From Companilactobacillus nuruki (lineage in GTDB: Bacteria; Bacillota; Bacilli; Lactobacillales; Lactobacillaceae), in the NCBI RefSeq assembly GCF_002872255.1, contig NZ_NIPR01000064.1:48502-112501 (forward strand): a stretch of DNA of 64,000 nt, read 5' to 3'. The notes under the pieces are model-generated. The model ran no database searches. It had not been told where the DNA came from and saw only the letters and a program-made list of their open reading frames with translations. How positions within the stretch are numbered: position 1 is the stretch's first letter; the number at the start of each line of letters is the position of its first letter. Both the position numbers and the translations under genes were made by a program. Of this stretch, positions 46,059 to 54,228 are shown in pieces.

Positions 46059-47819
46059 CTATTTAGACAATAATGGCAATTGTAAATATGACGCATATTT
46101 ACCACCTGTATGTAAAATATGGATTCCTTTATTATCAGGCGTACACCCAGGAGTACCAGGCATCACTGACCCAAGTTCATCTTTCGAACTAACCACAACC
46201 CTTAAAGTATCACCAGCATTATATGATAATCCCATTGGACTTAATATTATATCTAAAGCAATTACTTCATTTTTATCAATCTTTTCAATACGATCAAAAG
46301 TATATGACGGGATTTCCTCGGTTGATATTTGATCATCCAAATGCCGCATTGAAGCTCTCAGTCGTCCCCATGAACCTTTATAGCGTAAGGCCGAAGCACC
46401 TTCTTGTGTAAAGTCTTGCAGAGCAGCTCCATGATTTGGGACAACAAATTCACTTAGAACATTTCCTATTTTATCTAACTTTTGTACCCATACAAAAACA
46501 TCCATATCATCATAACCTGCACATTGCATGAATAGTTTGGCTTTTGGGTATCCAACAAATTGAGTATCTTTATTGAAAATCATTTGAAATGAAGTTCTTC
46601 CAGGTAAACCACCGGCCTGATATTTAACCTCAAAATCTTCTTTTAATGGACTTTCATCTAAAGTTCTCGATTTTCCATTCATATAATATTTAACAGATTG
46701 AGCATTTGCTGGTGGAAATGATGTTGCCGAAATGTCATTTTGATTTTTACCTTTAAAATCAATTAGACTATATCTTACTTTAGACGTCTTGTTCCAGCCA
46801 TTATCCTTATTCAATAAATAATAATCGAAAAATCGTCTCAATTCTTCAGTATTATCCTTATTATAATAATATGGCCATTCTTGACGATCATGTATTCTCA
46901 ACCATTTTTCCTTTGACCCCAGAGTTCTCCAGGCACGAAATGTCCCCATTGTATGCAATGTATTAGAATAACTGGCTATAACAAATGCTGGAATTTTTAT
47001 TTTACTTGGATCAGCAATTTTATCCTTCCAGATATCAGCATCTGCTAAAGGTTCAGAATGCATTTCTTTAACTAAGTCTTCCCTTTTAGCTCCTATTGCA
47101 GAAACATGATTAACAGACAATCTGCCAATAAAGTTTTCATCAGGTATACCACCAATAAACGCTAAATCTCGGTATGCATCAGAAAGTCCCTCAGTTGGAT
47201 TAATACAAGTCAAATGAGGAGGCATTTCAGCAGCAATGTACCATTGTGACCAAGCTAAATATGAGGTTCCAGTTAACGCAGTTTTTTCATTGGACCAAGA
47301 TTGAGATGCAATCCATTCAATTAAATCATAACCATCTTGTGCCTCTTGAGAACCTAGCATAGTAGTATTTCCCTCACTATGTGCTATTCCACGCATATCT
47401 GGATTACAAACCGCATAGCCATGTTCTACCCAATATGCTGGATCAGGCGCCTCAAACTTAGTCAAACCTGAATTCCATTCTTCTCCCATACCTAGCATAT
47501 TAAAAAGATTGATATATCGTGGTGCCGTACCAGCACTCTTTCCATATGGACTCCAAGCTATTAGAGTCGGAAACTTCTCCCCACTCGTAGGCATGAAAAT
47601 ATCGGTATATATCGTAACACCATCACGTAATTTAACAGGAACATCTTTCAACATTTTTATATCACAAGACAAGGGTTTAAACCCTTCAGAAATCTGATGT
47701 CCTTTTTCTAAAATCATTTCTTTAGTTTCAAAAGGACTAAGTACACCATGTTCTCTACCATCATCAATATATTCAAACGATGGACTAAATTTCATTTTTT
47801 CAGTAATCTTCACAGTCAT
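46059..47819 (-). CDS. CocE/NonD-type hydrolase (X-Pro dipeptidyl-peptidase S15 fold)
   Basis: 586 residues from ATG 47819 (GGAGG 8 nt upstream). Alpha/beta hydrolase with the catalytic Ser in GTSYLAWSQW, followed by a cap and a C-terminal jelly-roll domain (GLPGRTSFQM..., YNAGDTLRVVVSSKDE). Late His is likely in RIHDRQEWPYY. The family includes cocaine esterase, glutaryl-7-ACA acylase and Xaa-Pro peptidases; no signal peptide is seen. Substrate unknown. Adjacent LysR may control it. Confidence 0.87.
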   Translation of the reverse strand: MTVKITEKMKFSPSFEYIDDGREHGVLSPFETKEMILEKGHQISEGFKPLSCDIKMLKDVPVKLRDGVTIYTDIFMPTSGEKFPTLIAWSPYGKSAGTAPRYINLFNMLGMGEEWNSGLTKFEAPDPAYWVEHGYAVCNPDMRGIAHSEGNTTMLGSQEAQDGYDLIEWIASQSWSNEKTALTGTSYLAWSQWYIAAEMPPHLTCINPTEGLSDAYRDLAFIGGIPDENFIGRLSVNHVSAIGAKREDLVKEMHSEPLADADIWKDKIADPSKIKIPAFVIASYSNTLHTMGTFRAWRTLGSKEKWLRIHDRQEWPYYYNKDNTEELRRFFDYYLLNKDNGWNKTSKVRYSLIDFKGKNQNDISATSFPPANAQSVKYYMNGKSRTLDESPLKEDFEVKYQAGGLPGRTSFQMIFNKDTQFVGYPKAKLFMQCAGYDDMDVFVWVQKLDKIGNVLSEFVVPNHGAALQDFTQEGASALRYKGSWGRLRASMRHLDDQISTEEIPSYTFDRIEKIDKNEVIALDIILSPMGLSYNAGDTLRVVVSSKDELGSVMPGTPGCTPDNKGIHILHTGGKYASYLQLPLLSK

Positions 47820-47990
47820 ATGTATTACCTCCAATTAATTGTGCTTATCTTTTAAGCACTTCGAAGTATACAAGGACGTATAAATTAAGTACAATTGCTA
47901 TTTTGCATTAATAATATTTCAAATATATGTTATCCATTTTCTGAATATCATCTTTTACAAAAAGCAATGTAAATCCAATCAAATTCTCAC

Positions 47991-49022
47991 TTACTTTACA
48001 ATACCCAAATCAATCATAGATTGAGCAGTTGCAATAATGGCCGTTTTGGCAGGCCTAGGATTCCACCCCAAAATTGTTTTAGCCTTTTTATTACTTGTTT
48101 GAGCATAACCTCCAACAATTGAAGCTATCATGCGTAGCTTGGGATTGCCGATTGCCGCAGCTTTAATAACCGAGTTTGGAATTAATTTGGTTGGTAAGTT
48201 ATCAGCATATTTTGGAAAGGCACCTCTTAAAATATCTGCAACATCCATCATTGAAAGTGTTTCCCCAGTTGTTGCTAAGAATCGTTCACCATTGGCTTTC
48301 TCAGATGTCATAGCTAAAATATGAAGACTAGCCACATCACGTACATCCACATATCCTGAATCAACCTTAGGTAATGCCTTGATTTTACCTTCAAGCATCT
48401 CTTGAATCTGAATATTTGAATGTGAATATTTAGCTGATAATACAGGACCCATTACTCCTACCGGATTAACAGCCGCAAGTTCTAATCCATCACCCTCGTT
48501 TTTTACAAAATCCCAAGCGGCCATTTCTGACATCGTCTTGGATTTTTGATATGGATGTACATTCTTTGCTTCCAAATTAGACCAATCTTTTTCAGTATAT
48601 GGTGTAGTTCTATTCTTATGTCCCGCAAAGATTGCACCATATGCAGATGTTAAGACTACACGTTTAATTCCATTATCACGAGCAGATTTCAAAACTCTCA
48701 AAACTCCGCCGACTGCGGGACGAATCATTTCATCTTCATTTTTAAAATTCAATTTGGGGGTTGGTGAAGCTACATGTATTACATAAGTAGCACCAGTCAT
48801 AGTCTCTTCCCAATTACTATCCGCAGACAAATCAACAATTGAAAATGATAGGTCCGATAAATCTTTGATCCCACCATTCATCAGCATTTCCTTAACTACA
48901 GCTTCTTTATCTTCAGACCTAACAGTTGTTCTAACCGCATACCCTTGTTGTAAAAGTTGCAAAATAATATGTACAGCAATAAAACCACTACCACCAGTTA
49001 CTACAACTAATTGTTTTTTCAT
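47991..49022 (-). CDS. NAD(P)-dependent extended SDR reductase (dihydroflavonol-4-reductase/aldehyde reductase-like)
   Basis: 343 residues: Rossmann motif VVTGGSGFIAVHII at the N-terminus and the catalytic Y-x3-K in PYQKSKTMSE near residue 160, with Ser in LTSAYG. Resembles yeast Gre2/ketoreductases acting on aldehydes or ketones. AAGGAG precedes the ATG. Divergent from a TetR gene, with two inverted repeats between them. Confidence 0.88.
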   Translation of the reverse strand: MKKQLVVVTGGSGFIAVHIILQLLQQGYAVRTTVRSEDKEAVVKEMLMNGGIKDLSDLSFSIVDLSADSNWEETMTGATYVIHVASPTPKLNFKNEDEMIRPAVGGVLRVLKSARDNGIKRVVLTSAYGAIFAGHKNRTTPYTEKDWSNLEAKNVHPYQKSKTMSEMAAWDFVKNEGDGLELAAVNPVGVMGPVLSAKYSHSNIQIQEMLEGKIKALPKVDSGYVDVRDVASLHILAMTSEKANGERFLATTGETLSMMDVADILRGAFPKYADNLPTKLIPNSVIKAAAIGNPKLRMIASIVGGYAQTSNKKAKTILGWNPRPAKTAIIATAQSMIDLGIVK

Positions 49023-49053
49023 AATCTTAATATCTCCTTATTTTTCATCAGCT

Positions 49054-49073
49054 AACGTTTCACTTGTAACGTT
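49054..49073. promoter_or_regulatory. Candidate TetR operator
   Basis: AACGTTTCA-CT-TGTAACGTT: arms match at 8 of 9 positions. Lies between the divergent reductase and TetR genes. A second imperfect inverted repeat (CATGTGTTG...CAACATG) follows at 49074-49100. Confidence 0.45.
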
Positions 49074-49151
49074 CATGTGTTGTATATTAATATCAACATG
49101 AAAGATTCTCAAGTAAACTAAGAGCATCTGTGACAAAAAGGAGAAAGTGTA

Positions 49152-49724
49152 ATGGCAGCTACCGAACATTCCCAACAAATTAAGCAGGATTCAATGGATT
49201 ATTTAATTACCGCACTATTAGATATGCTCCAAACTAAAAATCTTAACGAAATATCAATTACTCAAGTAGTCAAAAAAGCCGGCGTTAGTCGAATGGCCTT
49301 TTATCGTAATTTTCAAACATTAGAAGACATTCTGATAGCCTATTACAAACCCAAAATAGATTCTGAATTTAATATTATTATCAATAGAGTTCCTCAAGAT
49401 AAAAAATTGAACGCTTTAGGACAATTCTTTGCTGAAATGGCCAATCCAATGAAACTAGCTGCCAAAAGAAACTATGAATTTATTATTCAAAATATTTTTA
49501 ATGATAATATTACTAATTTCTATGATAAGGTCATGAACTGGAATAACTTTTCCAATATTCAAAAAAAATACTGGACTAGCTTTATGAGCGCTGGTGTCTA
49601 TGCTATTTGGCGAGAATGGTTGAATAGCGGTCAAAATGAATCATTAAATGATATTCATATATTAATTTCTGATTTTCAAGTATCTACTTTGAAAGCATTG
49701 ACTGAACAAATTATAAAAAAATAA
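49152..49724 (+). CDS. TetR/AcrR-family regulator
   Basis: 190 residues: N-terminal HTH (LNEISITQVVKKAGVSRMAFYRNFQTLEDIL) and a divergent helical ligand domain. Most likely represses the divergent reductase gene and itself. AAAGGAG precedes the ATG. Confidence 0.9.
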   Translation: MAATEHSQQIKQDSMDYLITALLDMLQTKNLNEISITQVVKKAGVSRMAFYRNFQTLEDILIAYYKPKIDSEFNIIINRVPQDKKLNALGQFFAEMANPMKLAAKRNYEFIIQNIFNDNITNFYDKVMNWNNFSNIQKKYWTSFMSAGVYAIWREWLNSGQNESLNDIHILISDFQVSTLKALTEQIIKK

Positions 49725-49747
49725 AATATAGCTTTTTATACTTAAAC

Positions 49748-49790
49748 AAATAAACCCTAGTAATCAAAGTTCGATTACTAGGGTTTATTT
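49748..49790 (+). terminator. Terminator after TetR gene
   Basis: AAATAAACCCTAGTAATC and its exact complement with a short loop. Confidence 0.88.
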
Positions 49791-49837
49791 GACTTAATAA
49801 TTGAAAGCCGAACATTCTTGTTCCACTTTCTTACTCT

Positions 49838-49978
49838 TTATTGATAAATTTTATCTTGTAGTTTATCGCCGGTCTTATCGATTTTTTTAGCAGCAAAAAC
49901 TGTCCCACCGACTAAAAATCCGCCAACGATTAATGTACTTACCATCATAAACTTAAAAATAGATTTAAGCATTTTCAT
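49838..49978 (-). CDS. Small membrane protein, 46 residues
   Basis: Reads MKMLKSIFKFMMVSTLIVGG, continuing into one membrane helix (to about residue 30) and a basic/acidic tail (KKIDKTGDKLQDKIYQ). AGAGGTG lies 4-8 nt before the ATG. It follows the GlsB/YeaQ gene by 12 nt on the same strand, so they are probably one operon. Short membrane-anchor proteins of this kind occur near stress genes; function unknown. Confidence 0.65.
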   Translation of the reverse strand: MKMLKSIFKFMMVSTLIVGGFLVGGTVFAAKKIDKTGDKLQDKIYQ

Positions 49979-49990
49979 ATATTTTCACCT

Positions 49991-50236
49991 CTACGATAAT
50001 CTTTTAACAACAAATGAGACAACTACAACTAAAATAATGGCTCCAATTAGAGAAGGAAAAATTGCCATCCCGGCCAATTGAGGACCCCATGAACCAAGGA
50101 TTCCTTCACCAAGACTTGAACCAATAATACCTGCAAGAATATTGCTGATCCATCCCATTGATTTACCATTATTAGTTATTGCTCCAGCAATCGCCCCAAT
50201 AATCGCACCTACAATCAAAACCCATAACCAATGCAT
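49991..50236 (-). CDS. GlsB/YeaQ/YmgE-family stress membrane protein
   Basis: 81 residues with three hydrophobic segments and the family pattern of Gly-rich helices: GAIIGAIAGAITN, GWISNILAGIIGSSLGE and LIGAIILVVVVSFVVKR. Members are general-stress membrane proteins, often next to Asp23/Gls24 genes, which are absent here. AGGAGG-like site before the ATG. Confidence 0.9.
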   Translation of the reverse strand: MHWLWVLIVGAIIGAIAGAITNNGKSMGWISNILAGIIGSSLGEGILGSWGPQLAGMAIFPSLIGAIILVVVVSFVVKRLS

Positions 50237-50348
50237 ATTAATTTCCTCCTTATTTTCTTATATATTTATATTAATAAATTCCGAAGAAATACGCACTAAA
50301 TATGCTGTTATATAATATAGAGTAGTAAAAATCTCAATTATTTCACGT

Positions 50349-50397
50349 AAAAAAGGCCGTCTGATGACTATTAAAATAGTTGTCGGACAGCCTTTTT
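50349..50397 (-). terminator. Terminator of first dihydrouridine synthase gene
   Basis: AAAAGGC and GCCTTTTTT form the outer stem with inner TCTGA-type pairing; T-run on the minus strand 9 nt after the stop. Confidence 0.8.
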
Positions 50398-50405
50398 TCG
50401 ATTTT

Positions 50406-51401
50406 TTATTCACCGGGATCAATTTTATCAACAATTTTTCTTGCTTCATCAGTAGTCTTAGTCTGCATCAAATCATTTCTTATAGCAGAAGCACCCTTCA
50501 TACCTCGTACATAGATTTTGAAAAATCTCTGTAATGGCGCAAAGTGTCCAGGAATACCTTTAGCTACAAATTGATCGTACAAGTCTAGTTGATACCTCAA
50601 GAGATTTAATAATTCATGACTAGAATGTTCTTTAGGCACACTTTCAAAAGCATAGGGATTCATGAAGATTCCTCGACCAATCATGATTCCATCAACACCT
50701 GGATGATCCTTTGCTAATTGAATACCAGCCTGATAGTCAGCAATATCACCATTTATTTGTAACAACGTATCAGGGGCATATGCATCACGCATTTGTACCA
50801 ATTGATCAATCAATTCATAATGTGCAGGTACTTTACTCATCTCTTCACGAGTTCTCACATGAACTGTCAAAACCGGAACTTGTTGTTTCAATAAAAATGG
50901 AATCCAAGTTTCAAATTCCTCAATTTCGCTATAACCAATTCTAGTCTTTACACTTACAGGTAAGTCAGCTTGACGGGCTCCTTCAATAATTTCTTTAGTA
51001 GTATCAAAATGACGAATCAAATCACTACCACTATGATTCTTAATAACCGCTATATCAGGACACCCTGTATTAATATCAATAGCTTCATATCCCTGTTTTT
51101 TAACCTCTTTAGCAGCTTTAGAAAAATCTTCACCATTATTCCCCCACAATTGCACAATGGGCTTGGGATCTTCTTTAGGGTCAATATATAATCTGCCCTT
51201 TGTCGTTTCCTTTGCTAAGGGATGAGTAATACTCAACGCATTAGTGAATTCTGTATAAAAAACATCTGGTGTAGCGGCCTTCATTACTACTCTACGAAAA
51301 ACAGAACCCGTAACAGCCTCCATTGGTGCTAAGCTAAAAAACGGACGATTTTCACTTTTGGCCTTATTTGCGATGCGATTCCAGTATGTTGACTGGGTCA
51401 C
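50406..51401 (-). CDS. tRNA-dihydrouridine synthase (copy 1)
   Basis: About 331 residues. FMN-dependent TIM-barrel enzyme reducing uridine in tRNA D loops. The start motif is APMEAVTGSVFRRVV, the catalytic Cys lies in DINTGCPD, and later come VKTRIGYS and IMIGRGIFMNPYAF. GTG 51401 is chosen because GGAAG lies 8 nt upstream and the paralogue at 57754 starts the same way; the frame reaches 51419. Roughly 60 percent identical to that paralogue by eye. Confidence 0.9.
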   Translation of the reverse strand: MTQSTYWNRIANKAKSENRPFFSLAPMEAVTGSVFRRVVMKAATPDVFYTEFTNALSITHPLAKETTKGRLYIDPKEDPKPIVQLWGNNGEDFSKAAKEVKKQGYEAIDINTGCPDIAVIKNHSGSDLIRHFDTTKEIIEGARQADLPVSVKTRIGYSEIEEFETWIPFLLKQQVPVLTVHVRTREEMSKVPAHYELIDQLVQMRDAYAPDTLLQINGDIADYQAGIQLAKDHPGVDGIMIGRGIFMNPYAFESVPKEHSSHELLNLLRYQLDLYDQFVAKGIPGHFAPLQRFFKIYVRGMKGASAIRNDLMQTKTTDEARKIVDKIDPGE

Positions 51402-51490
51402 GATCTCACTTCCAATCACAATTAATTCAATCTTTTAAACTATAACGATTATCAGTAAGTTAATGCAAGTATTATTTCTCAATCTCTATT

Positions 51491-51526
51491 AAAAATGCCC
51501 AAGCAAAATGATTTGCCCAGGCAATT
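51491..51526 (-). terminator. Terminator of MFS gene
   Basis: GCCTGGGCAAA pairs with TTTGCTTGGGC, using G-U pairs, and is followed by TTTTT on the minus strand. Confidence 0.7.
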
Positions 51527-51531
51527 AATTA

Positions 51532-52707
51532 TTATTTTCTTATTCTAAATAAGGCTGATAGATAAACACCTAACATAACTATACAACTAACTAAAATAAA
51601 TATTGGCAAAGGCCAAATAGTGCCGTTATGAATAAAACTAACTAAATACGTCAACAAACTAACAATTATATAATATCCAAAACTAAATATTCCACTCGCG
51701 CTCCCAATAACATCTTCATATCCCTTCAAAGCCAAATTCAATGCTACAGGTAAAACCGTATTTAATCCTAGAAAAATCAAAAAGAATCCAATAATCATTA
51801 AATATGCTTGATTCAATTGCAAACTTACTACTAATAATCCACTAGCAAGTGTAGCGAATATCAAACCGATAGTCGCAATAGTTTCTGATTTAATGTGCTT
51901 AACTAAAAAATTAACATTGATTGCACCAATCAAACTGGCTAATGCTAAGGTCATCCCCAAACTACCATATTTAACGGACGAATATCCAAAATGTTTTATA
52001 AAAATGAAAGGTGCTTCTGAATAATAACCAAATAAAACTCCATTAACTCCACCAATGAGAATTCCATAAGCCCAAACGATTGGATCTTTGATCAATCTAC
52101 AGGTAACTTTCAGTAAAGAAATACTTTTAATATTATCGATGTCTCGCGTCTCTGGTAAACAGGAAAAACTGTAAATCAAAACTAATGTAGCCATAACAAT
52201 TAAGGCACTGAAAACATTGCGATATCCTAAATAAGTTTCCAGTAGTCCACCGATCAACGGACCAAAAGCAGGTGACAAAGCCATTGCGGCTCCCACTTTA
52301 GAAAATACCTTAGCACCATTTATACCGTCAAAACTTTCACGCATAATTGTTTGAGTTACGACTGACCCAACACTGGCCCCAAATGCTTGAACAAAACGTG
52401 AGACCAATAAAAGGCTAAACGTTGGGCTGATATATAATCCTACATTCCCTAATAAATAAACTACAATTCCAATATTCATAGCAGGTCTGCGACCTATTCC
52501 ATCTGACAATTGTCCCCAGAATAAAACTCCAATCGCAAAAGCAATAAAATAGATGCTCATAGTTAATTGTGATGTTGCAGCAGTTACATGCATATTGCTG
52601 CTGATCATAGGCAATACTGGTGTAAAAATTGATTCACTGATCTGTGGAAATCCCACTAGAACGATAATTAATAAGATTGATGGTACTGTGTTACGGACGT
52701 TTTTCAT
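51532..52707 (-). CDS. MFS multidrug efflux protein (Bcr/CflA type)
   Basis: 391 residues, 12 helices. Motif A between helices 2 and 3 reads GQLSDGIGRRPAMNIG, and motif C-like PAFGPLIGG in helix 5 marks a drug/H+ antiporter. Closest by eye to Bcr/CflA transporters for bicyclomycin, chloramphenicol or sulfonamides; true substrates unknown. Downstream of a TetR gene on the same strand, with a leader of about 150 nt that contains two short ORFs. Confidence 0.88.
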   Translation of the reverse strand: MKNVRNTVPSILLIIVLVGFPQISESIFTPVLPMISSNMHVTAATSQLTMSIYFIAFAIGVLFWGQLSDGIGRRPAMNIGIVVYLLGNVGLYISPTFSLLLVSRFVQAFGASVGSVVTQTIMRESFDGINGAKVFSKVGAAMALSPAFGPLIGGLLETYLGYRNVFSALIVMATLVLIYSFSCLPETRDIDNIKSISLLKVTCRLIKDPIVWAYGILIGGVNGVLFGYYSEAPFIFIKHFGYSSVKYGSLGMTLALASLIGAINVNFLVKHIKSETIATIGLIFATLASGLLVVSLQLNQAYLMIIGFFLIFLGLNTVLPVALNLALKGYEDVIGSASGIFSFGYYIIVSLLTYLVSFIHNGTIWPLPIFILVSCIVMLGVYLSALFRIRK

Positions 52708-52727
52708 TTTATACTCCTAAAAATTTA

Positions 52728-52790
52728 TTATGCAGAAAAACGTCCTTCATCATTTACGGGCATACAAGCCATGATGTTTGATAATTCCAT
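52728..52790 (-). CDS. Possible leader ORF 2 before MFS gene (20 residues)
   Basis: Frame MELSNIMACMPVNDEGRFSA with AGGTG 7 nt upstream of its ATG. It ends 20 nt before the MFS start, and CATCAT/ATGATG inside it can pair. Could be a second regulatory peptide or chance. Confidence 0.35.
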   Translation of the reverse strand: MELSNIMACMPVNDEGRFSA

Positions 52791-52808
52791 GGTTTTCACC
52801 TAATTTCT

Positions 52809-52829
52809 TTAAGGTCTAACGTAGATCAT
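52809..52829 (-). CDS. Possible leader peptide MIYVRP before MFS gene
   Basis: A six-codon frame with the strongest ribosome binding site of the region (GGAGG, 7 nt spacing), starting about 30 nt after the TetR stop. Short leader peptides with such sites precede many inducible antibiotic resistance genes, where drug-stalled ribosomes open the downstream gene. Function here is inference. Confidence 0.4.
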   Translation of the reverse strand: MIYVRP

Positions 52830-52860
52830 ATAGTATCCTCCAAATGTTTGCAAATTCATA

Positions 52861-53421
52861 TTATAAGTTTTTCAACATCTCTATAATATTTTTAACATTA
52901 ATCAAAAAATCTTTCTTCCGCAGATCTTGATCCGAATCATTATTATTTCGAGAAGTTACCGATTCGCCTAGCATGTAATCGGCTAATACCTGTGTCCCTC
53001 TTCTAATCGTATCAGAGTCATTAATAAACGTTTTCAGAAGTTTAGGTAACATGGAATATAATCGATCATATTGTTCTTTAACATCAGAATATTCAAGATA
53101 CTTAGAAACACCGGCAAAATCATGCGGCATAATCTGAGTGTACTCACCAAAGGCAACCGTAGTCACTAAATTTAGTAACGCTTCTTCACCTGATACACCT
53201 ATCAACTTCTCATACAATTGATCAACCAGTAATTGTAAATTATTAGCTAAGATCTTTGCCTTTAAATCAGTGGTATTTTTCACATATCGATACATTGACT
53301 GTGGTTGAATATCCAAACTCTTGGCAGTCTTGGTTAATGTCACTGATTCTAATCCATCTTTCTTTGCAAGTTCGGTTGCCGCTATAACAACCTTCTCTTC
53401 ATTTAAAGATCGTTGTTTCAT
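52861..53421 (-). CDS. TetR-family regulator
   Basis: 186 residues: HTH region VVIAATELAKKDGLESVTLTKTAKSLDIQPQSMYRYVKN is typical, followed by a TetR_C-like domain. Divergent from the SDR/amidohydrolase pair, with two matching operator-like palindromes in the shared promoter region, and upstream of the MFS gene. Probably controls all of these. Confidence 0.9.
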   Translation of the reverse strand: MKQRSLNEEKVVIAATELAKKDGLESVTLTKTAKSLDIQPQSMYRYVKNTTDLKAKILANNLQLLVDQLYEKLIGVSGEEALLNLVTTVAFGEYTQIMPHDFAGVSKYLEYSDVKEQYDRLYSMLPKLLKTFINDSDTIRRGTQVLADYMLGESVTSRNNNDSDQDLRKKDFLINVKNIIEMLKNL

Positions 53422-53442
53422 AATTATTTCTCACCTTTCTCT

Positions 53443-53471
53443 TGCAAAACTTGGTAGCCAAGTTTATATTA
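53443..53471 (+). promoter_or_regulatory. Promoter of the SDR-amidohydrolase genes, covering operator 1
   Basis: TTGCAA (53443-53448), 17-bp spacer, TATATT (53466-53471). The spacer is almost exactly the palindrome AAACTTGG-TAG-CCAAGTTT (53447-53465), so repressor binding would block polymerase. Confidence 0.65.
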
Positions 53472-53479
53472 GTGTCATT

Positions 53480-53498
53480 AAACTTGGCAACTAAGTTT
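53480..53498. promoter_or_regulatory. Operator 2 of the TetR regulator
   Basis: AAACTTGG-CAA-CTAAGTTT, the same palindrome as operator 1 with one arm mismatch, centred 33 bp away (about three helical turns). A minus-strand promoter (TTGCCA, 16 bp, TATAAA) for the TetR gene overlaps it. Confidence 0.65.
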
Positions 53499-53575
53499 AA
53501 TTCTTAATCAGCAAGTTTATATTACCATGAATCATAAAAATTGACTAAATTAAAATATCAGAAAGAAGAACTATT

Positions 53576-54211
53576 ATGAAAATCGGAATTATTGGTGCCA
53601 CAGGAAATGTTGGACAAATTATTTATAAGGAAGCAATTGCTCGCGACAATGATGTTACGGCGCTGGTCAGAAATTCTGAAAAAGCAAAAAAACTACTTGG
53701 TAACAATGTTAATTATTTGGAAAAAGATGCTTTGCTCTTATCACACGACGATTTAAAAGATTTTGATGTTATTATTGACGCTTTTGCTTCTCCAGACGCC
53801 TATCGTAGTTTGGATTTAACAGGAAAGTTGGTAGCTCTTTTTAGAGGGCAACATAAACCACATTTAATCTTTGTTACTGATTCTAGTTCGTTGAAAAACA
53901 AAGATGGTGTTTTACAGCTAGCTGATATTTTAAAACAATTTGCCGACCAACCTTGGATTCAGTCATCTGTTGAACAAAATCATTCATTAGATTTATTAAA
54001 ATGGGTTGATAACGTCGATTGGACAATTATGACACCTCAAAATGATTTTGTGCCTGGCGATAAGACAAATTATCGCTTAGGAACAGATAGCGTCATGAAA
54101 GACAGAAATGGTAATTCAAAATTATCATACGGCAATTTTGCTAGTGCCATGCTTGACGAATCTGAAAACCCACAACACATTCACCAACAATTCACCGTTG
54201 TTAACGACTAA
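53576..54211 (+). CDS. NAD(P)-binding SDR-like protein (NmrA/BVR-B type)
   Basis: 211 residues with the Rossmann start MKIGIIGATGNVGQIIYKEA. No catalytic Y-x3-K is evident, as in NmrA-like atypical SDRs and flavin/biliverdin reductase-like proteins. Often annotated as NAD(P)H-binding protein. First gene of a two-gene operon with an amidohydrolase 17 nt downstream, under the divergent TetR. Confidence 0.85.
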   Translation: MKIGIIGATGNVGQIIYKEAIARDNDVTALVRNSEKAKKLLGNNVNYLEKDALLLSHDDLKDFDVIIDAFASPDAYRSLDLTGKLVALFRGQHKPHLIFVTDSSSLKNKDGVLQLADILKQFADQPWIQSSVEQNHSLDLLKWVDNVDWTIMTPQNDFVPGDKTNYRLGTDSVMKDRNGNSKLSYGNFASAMLDESENPQHIHQQFTVVND

Positions 54212-54228
54212 AAAAGGAAGTTATTCAA

